Origin: Bog-950 sp046329535
GTDB lineage: Bacteria > Bacteroidota > Bacteroidia > Chitinophagales > LD1
Direction: 5' to 3'
DNA: 64,000 nt
NCBI GenBank assembly: GCA_046329535.1
Contig: JAXLUN010000004.1
Coordinates: 434,001 to 498,000, forward strand
Positions within the stretch are counted from its first letter, which is position 1. Each line of letters opens with the position of its first letter. Both the position numbers and the translations under genes were made by a program. The notes under the pieces are model-generated. The model did not search any database and had not been told where the DNA came from. It was given only the letters and a program-made list of their open reading frames with translations. Below, piece by piece: positions 16,548-23,930 of the stretch.

Positions 16548-18128
16548 TTACAGAAGTATCTTCAAAATGTCACCTACTTTAATTGGGCGATCTTTGATGC
16601 TTTTATTGTCGGCTTTCAACTTATCTATACTTAACCCTTGATAGCGTTGAGCAATGTTCCAAAGTGTGTCTCCAGCCTGTACTACATGATAAATACAGTT
16701 GCAATCCTTATTCAGCTTAATCTCAGTTACTTCTTTTGCTACGGAGAGGGAATCACTGGCACTGTCCACGTTAGTAGCGATATTCATCTCCTCAATTTTA
16801 AGGGTATCTGCTTTGGGTTTCTCTATTATCTTATTAGCAAAAGCTTGCTCGTAATTAGAAGAAACCGGAGGTGCCGGTGGTGTGATAACCAGTTTCAACT
16901 TTTGGCCATATTGAAGGGTAGAACTCTTTAAGCGATTCCATTTCTTGATACTAGCCACTGATACGTTATATTTAGCTGCAATTTTGCCGATGGTTTCATT
17001 CTTTTTTACTTTGTGGTATAACGTTTTGGGAGCGGCTAAGGCAACTGGCTCAGCGGCAAATATCATTTGTGATGAATCTTCCATTATCTCATCTTTTCTA
17101 GCCTCAAACAACGCGAAATAGCTAACCGGTAAATTCAATGGAAATCCATTTTGGGTGTAAGGTATAACACCCGTTTTAATGGATGGATTCAGAAACTGCA
17201 ATTCATCTTCGGAAATAGTCAACATATTGGCAATATGCTTCAGACTAACCTTAGAGGTAATTAATACGGTATCAACAGCATATAAGTCTCTCTTAGGTTC
17301 TGCCGAAACAAGTTTATAGTCCTCATATTGATGCATTACATAAACAGCTGCAATATAAGTAGGAACATAGCTACGGGTTTCGGAAGGCAGGTAATTCATA
17401 ATAGCCCAAAAGTTCTTCACACCACCTGCGCGCGCTATGGCTTTATTTACATTCCCCGGACCGGAGTTATAGGCGGCTAACACTAAGTGCCAGTCACCAT
17501 AAATGTCATAAAGTTTTTTCAGATAGTCGGCAGCAGCTTCTGTCGCCTTAACCGGGTCTCGTCTTTCGTCAATATATGAATTGATGTCAAGTCCCATCAT
17601 TTGTCCGGTACCAAACATTAACTGCCATAAACCTGTAGCTCCGGCACGTGAAACAGCTATTGGGTTAAACGCTGATTCTACAATTGGCAGATATTTAAAC
17701 TCTAAGGGCAGTCCCTTACGATCCAGTACTTCTTCAAAAACTGGAAAATAAATCTGCGAGTTTGCCAGACAGCGAGCCATCAAGCCTCTTCTGCGATAGG
17801 CAAACAAATCAATGAATGATTTCACTTGTCCATTGTATGTCATTGGAACAATTGACGGAATCAGTTTCATTTTTTCCCGAACTTCAGCCTCTGTATATTT
17901 CGGAATAAAGTCATAGGGCATGTTAATGCTATTGAGCAACTGCTCATCAGTAACAAAATATTTGTCTCGGGTAAAAAGAGAATAAGACATGCTATCCAGA
18001 TGGCATATTACTGGGTCAATACAATTATTTTCAGTCATTTCCGAAAACTTATATTGTGCCTGCGTTTGTATTGAGAAGGCAGTGGCTATCAAAGAAACAG
18101 CTATAGGCCTGAAGAATTTATTTTTCAT
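16548..18128 (-). CDS. MltD-type lytic transglycosylase with two LysM domains
   Basis: 526 residues. The signal peptide is followed by a soluble lytic transglycosylase domain at about 110-290, with catalytic Glu151 in IVESAFNP, then GATGLWQLM and AAYNSGPGNVNKA. LysM peptidoglycan-binding domains lie at about 370-413 (YHKVKKNETIGKIAAKYNVS) and 482-526 (YHVVQAGDTLWNIAQRY). The enzyme cleaves glycan strands to 1,6-anhydro ends in the periplasm and is likely involved in wall turnover. It terminates at the shared hairpin at 16500-16531. Confidence 0.93.
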   Translation of the reverse strand: MKNKFFRPIAVSLIATAFSIQTQAQYKFSEMTENNCIDPVICHLDSMSYSLFTRDKYFVTDEQLLNSINMPYDFIPKYTEAEVREKMKLIPSIVPMTYNGQVKSFIDLFAYRRRGLMARCLANSQIYFPVFEEVLDRKGLPLEFKYLPIVESAFNPIAVSRAGATGLWQLMFGTGQMMGLDINSYIDERRDPVKATEAAADYLKKLYDIYGDWHLVLAAYNSGPGNVNKAIARAGGVKNFWAIMNYLPSETRSYVPTYIAAVYVMHQYEDYKLVSAEPKRDLYAVDTVLITSKVSLKHIANMLTISEDELQFLNPSIKTGVIPYTQNGFPLNLPVSYFALFEARKDEIMEDSSQMIFAAEPVALAAPKTLYHKVKKNETIGKIAAKYNVSVASIKKWNRLKSSTLQYGQKLKLVITPPAPPVSSNYEQAFANKIIEKPKADTLKIEEMNIATNVDSASDSLSVAKEVTEIKLNKDCNCIYHVVQAGDTLWNIAQRYQGLSIDKLKADNKSIKDRPIKVGDILKILL

Positions 18129-18299
18129 GGTCTAATTTTTAAGGGTACGCTAAAATAACGCATTCATGTTTCTTAATATTTTGTAAGTACCGGGTGTTAG
18201 TATTTTTTAACCCGATACGAAGTAAATACAAGGCACTTCATCGGTAATTTTTTTTTCAACTAATCATTTCCTACAGTGTAAAGAAATATGGTCAACTGT

Positions 18300-18334
18300 A
18301 AAAAAAATACCACCTCAATGAAGGTGGTATTTTT
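18300..18334. terminator. Terminator downstream of the small barrel protein gene
   Basis: Stem ATACCACCT/AGGTGGTAT with a loop of about six bases at 18308-18330. It has eight A to the left, which read as T on the minus strand, and a short T-run to the right. It ends the minus-strand gene at 18354-18962. Confidence 0.88.
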
Positions 18335-18353
18335 CAAAATGATAAATACGTTG

Positions 18354-18962
18354 TTAGAGTTTGAAAACCATACCACCATTTACTAACTTAGGGTAGCCTA
18401 CTTCCAAATTTACACCAAACTTATCAGTGAAGTAATAACGGGCACCTGCATGTGCACCACCCCAGGCAATGGGGAAAATGTGAGTTTCGTTCGTGTAAAA
18501 TGTTGCTGCGAAGCCACTACCAACACTTACACCGGCATAAATATCCAATTTGTCGGCATGAATATCTTTACCAGTCTTATCCGCTATTAGTTGGTAGAAA
18601 TGAAAGTTTGCTAAAGCTCCGATAGGCATGTTCACTTCTCCATTGTAACCATAAGAATAGCCATAGCCCCATAATCCTATATAACCTCTGGAGTAGCCTG
18701 CCCTACCGCCAACTCCTGTAATAAAACCTACTCCTACGTAATCGTGTACTCCAAATTCTCCCTGAAAATTTAACTGCCCTGTTACAGGGTTGTAAAATCG
18801 ACCATAATACGAACTGGCATCTTTGTCTATGTGAAAAAACTGAGATGCCCCAAACCCGAGGCTAAGAACTTTTGAACTTTTTTCCCAAGCCTGCGCATTG
18901 GCTGAATTAGTTGCCAGTATCAAGGTAACCGCAACAAGTAAACTGTAAACCATTTTTCTCAT
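18354..18962 (-). CDS. Small outer-membrane beta-barrel-like protein
   Basis: 202 residues. The signal peptide (MRKMVYSLLVAVTLILATNSANA) is followed by glycine- and aromatic-rich alternating strands (GVGFITGVGGRAGYSRGYIG, KLDIYAGVSVGSGFAATF) ending in an aromatic/Val/Leu strand (GGMVFKL). The pattern suggests an eight-stranded OmpA/OmpW-like barrel. The HAGARYYFTDKFGVNLEVGY segment resembles outer-membrane beta-barrel domains. Function unknown. It is a single gene with its own terminator, and its minus-strand leader contains a TATATTCG -7-like box. Confidence 0.7.
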   Translation of the reverse strand: MRKMVYSLLVAVTLILATNSANAQAWEKSSKVLSLGFGASQFFHIDKDASSYYGRFYNPVTGQLNFQGEFGVHDYVGVGFITGVGGRAGYSRGYIGLWGYGYSYGYNGEVNMPIGALANFHFYQLIADKTGKDIHADKLDIYAGVSVGSGFAATFYTNETHIFPIAWGGAHAGARYYFTDKFGVNLEVGYPKLVNGGMVFKL

Positions 18963-19110
18963 ATTACTACTATTTAAAGCGTTATAAAAATAATGGTGCG
19001 AATATATCGCTAAAACTATTTTGTCTCATTGAAATAAATCATTTGTTTAGGAACAATTAATGTGCATTGCCTACTTTTTGAAACTGTTTTAACTTTTTAT
19101 GTTCATCCTT

Positions 19111-19557
19111 ATGAATAAGGTGTATCTTTTATTGATTTCAATTTTATCTTCTTGTTATAGACCTGGTAACACTCTAGAAACTACATTTCGGGATAAACCT
19201 GCAAAGGGAGAATTACATTTCTTGCTGGATTATAACCATCGCATGCCCGAAGATGTGGGCTTCCTTACCAACCATGTAGTTGAAAGGAGGATGGCTAATT
19301 TGCTAAAAGGAGATTTTGAATTTTTTATGGCCCATACAACTTATCCCAACTTAATCATGGCTGACACATTGAATGATATCGTTGTGGCTACATTCAGAGG
19401 GGATTCGCTAAGTCAAAAACTAGTGGCTACTGTTTTGATTGATGTAGCTAAAGATGCGTTTTGGGTCGATTTTAACAGAGGTGATTCTATGATAAGTTAT
19501 GCTGATTATCCCAACTCTGAAAAGCCACTCTTTTACACAGCAAAGAATAATCATTAG
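19111..19557 (+). CDS. Putative small lipoprotein, unknown function
   Basis: 148 residues from ATG 19111; an ATG at 19099 would add four residues. A hydrophobic segment ends in LSSC (Cys15), a plausible lipobox. The mature part is acidic with no recognised domain (FLLDYNHRMPEDVGF, VLIDVAKDAFWVDFNRGD). Its stop codon overlaps the stop of the convergent OstA-like gene by four bases, leaving no room for a separate terminator. Confidence 0.6.
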   Translation: MNKVYLLLISILSSCYRPGNTLETTFRDKPAKGELHFLLDYNHRMPEDVGFLTNHVVERRMANLLKGDFEFFMAHTTYPNLIMADTLNDIVVATFRGDSLSQKLVATVLIDVAKDAFWVDFNRGDSMISYADYPNSEKPLFYTAKNNH

Positions 19558-21065
19558 TCACGTAGTTCTTCTCTGGATTTAGGCTTACGTTCAATTTGCC
19601 ATTTAAAATCTTTCAATTCCATTTGTTCTTTAGTAAGCATTTTCATTGGAGTAAAAACCGCCTCAGGTTTTTGTATGAAAACAATTTTGTCAATTTTTTT
19701 CTCTTTAAAGCAAATGGTAATGTCAGTAGAAATTGCTTTATTGTTACCTAAGTATTTTTCTTTATCATCTTTTCCAAAGTAAATACTCTCAGCATTGCCT
19801 TTTACATCCAAATGATCCAGTTCATTGTCTTTAAAGTAACCGAACATATTGATGCCTTTTATCTGGTCAAAGTATTTTTTACCCGATGGAGAGATAATGA
19901 AACCTGCTTTATAAATACTTAGCTTATCAGCTTTTTTATCCTTTGTTTTTAAAAATATTGTATCTCCACTCATCTGTATGTTATTGGTCCAGATAACAGG
20001 ATTATAGTACATTCTGAATGTAGAGTCTTCAAAGGAATAATATAATGAGTCGCAAACTCCCTGCATTTCTTTCATAAACATTCGTACTCTGTGATAAGCA
20101 AAGAAGTTTTTAACCGTATCGAGCTCAGATTTATTTATGCTTTTCAAAGTGTCGGCTGTCAGAAATAGAGAGTCTTTGTCCATCTTGTAAATCATCAACG
20201 GTTTTTGGGTAGCCATGATATATTGCCTGGTATCAAAGTACTCCGCAAATCTACCCAGCATATCTACCTGCATGCTGGAATCGGTCCATTGAAAATCACC
20301 GATCACTTTACCATATCCTCTGTATCGCTCGTAGTATAAACTATCAGCTGCTAAACGTTGTGGTGGATTTATTACCAGTGTATTTTTGCCAAACGATGAG
20401 ATATCTTTACTGCTATTATACCATCCGTTGTTGCAATAAATTTGGCTGGAGCTGTTGAATATTTGGGTATTGCCGTAAAATGTAGAGATCTTAGTTTCAG
20501 TATTATAACGAAGGGTATCAGAGTTTAACCGATAATTAGGATCTACAATTACTACATCTTGGTTGAAGTAAATTTCTTGAGTCTGGTTGTAGTAATATCC
20601 TTTTCGACTGGTGATAATGGTGGAGTCTTTATATATTCTACCTCCGTTCAGATAATAACTTTGTTTGTTCTTGACATCATAATACAAAATATCGGTAAAC
20701 AGCTTCATGCTACCGCTGGTAAGAATTGCATTGCCACTAAGAGTTGAAAACTTTTTATTCCCGTCATGGTGTAACACATTGGAATATGCGTTAATGGTAT
20801 CTTGTTGAATATGTACGTGTCCGTAAGCATCAACTGAATTGGTTTCTTTATCAAGCCGGGCGCTGTCGCACCACATCATTATTTCATCCTGCTGTAATTG
20901 TACATTACCTACTAAACTGGTATATTTTTTTCCATCTACTTCACCCATTTTCAGGTAATCGGCATTCAAAATTTCCACCTCTTTCTGCTCCTGGGCTTGT
21001 AGTGTACGGATTGGAAGAAGTAGAAAAAATAAGAATAATGTAGTAATAAGTTTTGAAGTTGTCAC
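19554..21065 (-). CDS. OstA/LptA-like LPS-transport beta-jellyroll protein
   Basis: 503 residues with a signal peptide (cleavage after LQAQ). Long series of short beta repeats of the OstA type: EILNADYLKMGE, SLVGNVQLQQDEIMMWCDSARLD, SVDAYGHVHIQQDTI, TLSGNAILTSG, VDMLGRFAEYF. The fold forms the periplasmic lipid-conducting bridge in LPS export. It is much longer than classical LptA, as is usual in Bacteroidota. The start is GTG at 21065, with the -7-like box CATTTTTG (21070-21077) four bases upstream. It is the last gene of the amidase-MlaD-OstA block and faces the LptD-like gene functionally. Confidence 0.85.
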   Translation of the reverse strand: MTTSKLITTLFLFFLLLPIRTLQAQEQKEVEILNADYLKMGEVDGKKYTSLVGNVQLQQDEIMMWCDSARLDKETNSVDAYGHVHIQQDTINAYSNVLHHDGNKKFSTLSGNAILTSGSMKLFTDILYYDVKNKQSYYLNGGRIYKDSTIITSRKGYYYNQTQEIYFNQDVVIVDPNYRLNSDTLRYNTETKISTFYGNTQIFNSSSQIYCNNGWYNSSKDISSFGKNTLVINPPQRLAADSLYYERYRGYGKVIGDFQWTDSSMQVDMLGRFAEYFDTRQYIMATQKPLMIYKMDKDSLFLTADTLKSINKSELDTVKNFFAYHRVRMFMKEMQGVCDSLYYSFEDSTFRMYYNPVIWTNNIQMSGDTIFLKTKDKKADKLSIYKAGFIISPSGKKYFDQIKGINMFGYFKDNELDHLDVKGNAESIYFGKDDKEKYLGNNKAISTDITICFKEKKIDKIVFIQKPEAVFTPMKMLTKEQMELKDFKWQIERKPKSREELRD

Positions 21066-21134
21066 AGCACAAAAATGGCAAAAGAATGGAAATGACTTTC
21101 TATTGTAAGAATACAGGAGAGAATAAAGAGCGTA

Positions 21135-22112
21135 CTATTTACCGCTTTCATTAAACTTTTTCTCTCTGCGCTCTTCCGCTTTTTTGGAACCTAACACATT
21201 GATGGTAATATATCGATAGGGACGGGCCTTTACATCTTTCAATAAAGTATTGAGATTGCCCACAGCAGAATCAACTTTGGTGTAGAGTTCATCACTCTTA
21301 ACAACTTTTCCCAAGGTTCCTTTCCCCTGGTTTACATCTTTAAGAACTCCGTTAATTTGAGTAATCGTGTTGTTAAGATTCTCTACTGTCTGCTTAATAT
21401 TTGCTTTTTGAAGAGAGTCAGTGAAGCTTTCCGCATTTTTAAGAATATTGGTAATCTGCCCATTACTCTTTTCAATGTTCTTGCTAATGCTTTCCAGATT
21501 AGCCAAGGTTAACTTTAGGCTCTCCTGATTCTGAGCCAGAATAACATTAATTTTTGCAATGGCCGCATTAACGCCATCCAAGGTTACATAAATGCCTTTC
21601 GGATTATTCTCGTTAAAAAGGTACTTAATGCCACCGATAGTGGTATCTAAGGATGGAATCATGGTATTCACTCCTTTCATGATCGGGTCAATCTGGGCTC
21701 CCAATTGTTCGGTCAAATCCTTTTTAAAGTAAGTGGCAATTGTATCGCCATCGTTATAGAATTCAGTAGAATTGCCAAAAACCAGCCTTACTTTTTTGCT
21801 ACCTAAAAAGTCTGTAGAGATAAGTGATGCATAGGTACTATCTGATTTGGGTATCTGAATGTCTTTTATAAGGTCAAGTTGTACCACTATTTTGCCAGTT
21901 ATAGGGTCGCGCTCCATATCCCCAACACGGCCAACCCGAAAACCGTTGATGTCAACCTCATTTGACTTATACAGGCCGTCAACGCGGTCATATACAGCGT
22001 AATACACATTTTTTCTTACGAAGAGGTTAGTGCCCTTTAAGAAGTAAAATCCGAGTACAAATATGACAACTGAAACTGTGGAGAATATACCGACTTTAGC
22101 CTGATTGGTCAC
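21135..22112 (-). CDS. MlaD/MCE-domain lipid transport protein
   Basis: 325 residues. GTG start at 22112, giving a single N-terminal membrane helix (about 7-26). An MCE domain follows at about 35-115 (YYAVYDRVDGLYKSNEVDI, FRVGRVGDM, VQLDLIKDI, DFLGSKKVRLVFG). A long coiled-coil region occupies about 180-300, matching YrbD/MlaD-like proteins that carry lipids between membranes. No MlaE or MlaF genes lie beside it in the window. A strong promoter lies 17 bases upstream. Neighbours are cell-wall and LPS-transport genes, so an envelope-maintenance role is likely. Confidence 0.9.
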   Translation of the reverse strand: MTNQAKVGIFSTVSVVIFVLGFYFLKGTNLFVRKNVYYAVYDRVDGLYKSNEVDINGFRVGRVGDMERDPITGKIVVQLDLIKDIQIPKSDSTYASLISTDFLGSKKVRLVFGNSTEFYNDGDTIATYFKKDLTEQLGAQIDPIMKGVNTMIPSLDTTIGGIKYLFNENNPKGIYVTLDGVNAAIAKINVILAQNQESLKLTLANLESISKNIEKSNGQITNILKNAESFTDSLQKANIKQTVENLNNTITQINGVLKDVNQGKGTLGKVVKSDELYTKVDSAVGNLNTLLKDVKARPYRYITINVLGSKKAEERREKKFNESGK

Positions 22113-22128
22113 TGAGTTAAAATTTTAC

Positions 22129-22158
22129 CAAAAATATACTTTTGAAAGAGAAAACAAA
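22129..22158 (-). promoter_or_regulatory. Promoter of the MlaD-like gene
   Basis: Minus strand: TTTG (22155-22158), an 18-base spacer, TATTTTTG (22129-22136), both exact matches to the Bacteroidota consensus. It lies in the 80-base gap after the amidase gene, so the MlaD-like and OstA-like genes can be transcribed apart from the amidase gene. Confidence 0.8.
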
Positions 22159-22192
22159 ACGGAGTTGTTGTATGCTTCAACGCAGAGTTGAT

Positions 22193-23797
22193 TTACTGCT
22201 CAAACGCTTTCAACTGGTCTGTGCTCATCCTTACTCCGTCTTTAAAACCTACAATGTAGGCCGCTGAGTATCCGGCAGACTTAGCGGTATCTAATAATTT
22301 TTTTGCGTCTGAGTACGTTTTTGTATTTCCGGCAAAATAGCGGGTAATCCCGTTTGGTAAATCTTCACCGGTTATTGTAGAGAACAGTTTTGAGATTTTT
22401 ACATAGTCTTTAAGCTCTCCTTTCAGCGCGAACAATTGCACTTTAAATACATTCCCCGGCTCACTTTTATGTATAGCAACAAGTGATGAGCGGTTGCTCT
22501 CAATTTTTACTTCTGTATTTGTATTGGATGCTGCACTGCTTTTAGATTCGGTTTTAGTTTCATTTGTTGCTGGTTTGGTTTCTGTTTCACTGACTGCCGG
22601 TTTGTTGGCTGGCTTACTAGCTACTTCGGTTGTAGTAGATGTAGTAGGTTTATTGGCTGGCTTGTTCATGGCACTGCTCATTGAAGAAGTATCAAAAGGG
22701 TTTAAATCGCTTGCTGTTACATAGATTGGTTTTACATCATCGACCTTATTTGTTACTGAGGCATTTGATTTACCTCCTCCGTTGGAGTTTTCTATTGGTT
22801 TGCGGATGTTCTTCCCATTTTTTAAAGTTACAGCATTGTCTGCTTTTGCGACTGGCTCTATGGCTTTTACTTCAACTGGAGTATTATTCGCTGGCTTAGC
22901 CGGTTGTTCTGTTTTTGTTTCAACTGGTTTTGCATTGGTGGGCTTCGACTCAGTCTTTACTTCGGTTGTAGCTGCTTTTGTTTCTGTTTTTATTTCTTTA
23001 GGAGCTTCTACAGTTATAGGCTCGCCACCACTACCTTCCATTTCGGTTTTGTAATCTCTGAAAGCATTGAATAAACTGGAGGCTACCTGATCTTGTCCTT
23101 TGACTGAATTCAAAAACTTTTCCTCCTCAGGATTTGATATAAATCCAATTTCTGCCAGCAAACTGGGCATGGATGTTTTATACAAAACATAAAAACCGGC
23201 CTGTTTTACCCCTAAACTTTTCCGTTTCGAATAATTCTCTAACTGGTTTTCAATTTTTGATGCAAAATCAATACTTTGATCCAGAAAGGCATTTTGTTTC
23301 ATACTCATTATAATATGCCCTTCCGGAGAGTTAGGGTCAAATTCATAGTTTTTATCACGATCTTCCTCCAGTAATATTACTGAGTTCTCTCGTTTGGCAA
23401 CTTCCAGGTTGGCTTCGGTGCGGTGTAAGCCTAAAACATAACTACTGGTGCCAAAAGCTTCGTGATTGGTTGAAGAGTTACAGTGTATAGCTATAAATAA
23501 ATCCGCCTTGTTCTTGTTGGCTATTTCTGCTCGTTCGTGCAGTTCAAGAAAAACATCCGTTTTACGGGTATAAATAACGTTAACATCCGGAAAGTTTTTA
23601 GATATATAATCACCCAGCTTTAAGGCAACTACCAGCGCAATGTCTTTTTCATTGGTTTTTGTTGCTCCTATAGCCCCCGGATCCTTGCCACCATGTCCGG
23701 CATCAATCACTACTGTTTTAAGCGAAAAATTATTATTTGCGCTAACTAACATTACAGTCAAAATCGCTGTAGCGAACAATATGCTTTTCAATCTCAC
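22193..23797 (-). CDS. N-acetylmuramoyl-L-alanine amidase with long linker and SPOR-like C-terminus
   Basis: 534 residues. A signal peptide precedes an Amidase_3 domain at about 26-245: VVIDAGHGGKDPGAIG (zinc His), TRKTDVFLELHERAEIAN, FIAIHCNSS (second zinc His) and AEIGFISNPEEE (catalytic Glu). A low-complexity linker of about 200 residues follows, rich in Lys, Pro, Thr, Glu and Ala with repeated KPANKP and ETKTE units. The C-terminal ~80 residues (FKVQLFALKGEL, GYSAAYIVGFKDG) look like a SPOR domain that binds denuded glycan at the septum. Start is GTG at 23797, with no upstream ATG. Likely role: daughter-cell separation. Confidence 0.92.
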   Translation of the reverse strand: MRLKSILFATAILTVMLVSANNNFSLKTVVIDAGHGGKDPGAIGATKTNEKDIALVVALKLGDYISKNFPDVNVIYTRKTDVFLELHERAEIANKNKADLFIAIHCNSSTNHEAFGTSSYVLGLHRTEANLEVAKRENSVILLEEDRDKNYEFDPNSPEGHIIMSMKQNAFLDQSIDFASKIENQLENYSKRKSLGVKQAGFYVLYKTSMPSLLAEIGFISNPEEEKFLNSVKGQDQVASSLFNAFRDYKTEMEGSGGEPITVEAPKEIKTETKAATTEVKTESKPTNAKPVETKTEQPAKPANNTPVEVKAIEPVAKADNAVTLKNGKNIRKPIENSNGGGKSNASVTNKVDDVKPIYVTASDLNPFDTSSMSSAMNKPANKPTTSTTTEVASKPANKPAVSETETKPATNETKTESKSSAASNTNTEVKIESNRSSLVAIHKSEPGNVFKVQLFALKGELKDYVKISKLFSTITGEDLPNGITRYFAGNTKTYSDAKKLLDTAKSAGYSAAYIVGFKDGVRMSTDQLKAFEQ

Positions 23798-23882
23798 GTT
23801 CTGGATTTTTTAAATTTGACGCTTATTAAATCATTTTCCATAATTGCACAGGGCTAATAGTTGAATCACCCATTATCTGAAC

Positions 23883-23911
23883 TTGAACTTACCGTCTCAA
23901 ATATACCTTTG
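23883..23911 (+). promoter_or_regulatory. Promoter of the LptD-like gene
   Basis: TTG (23883-23885), an 18-base spacer and the exact -7 box TACCTTTG (23904-23911). The predicted transcript start is about 15 bases before ATG 23931. The promoter lies inside the frame that would be read from upstream start codons, which argues for the ATG at 23931. Confidence 0.75.
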
Positions 23912-23930
23912 TACATACCAACAGAACCTA

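Noticed and set aside
18189..18217. Partial hairpin CCGGGTGTTA/TAACCCG in the transglycosylase leader
   Set aside because: Imperfect, without a T-run or known riboswitch features; too weak to call.
18273..18301. Inverted repeat TACAGT-N17-ACTGTA upstream of the transglycosylase gene
   Set aside because: Arms of only six bases with a 17-base gap are expected by chance in an AT-rich intergenic region, and no regulator or second copy was seen.
22500..23060. Short repeated units in the amidase linker that could suggest a tandem-repeat or CRISPR-like array
   Set aside because: They are codon-level echoes of low-complexity KPANKP and ETKTE peptide repeats, irregular in spacing and inside an intact reading frame.
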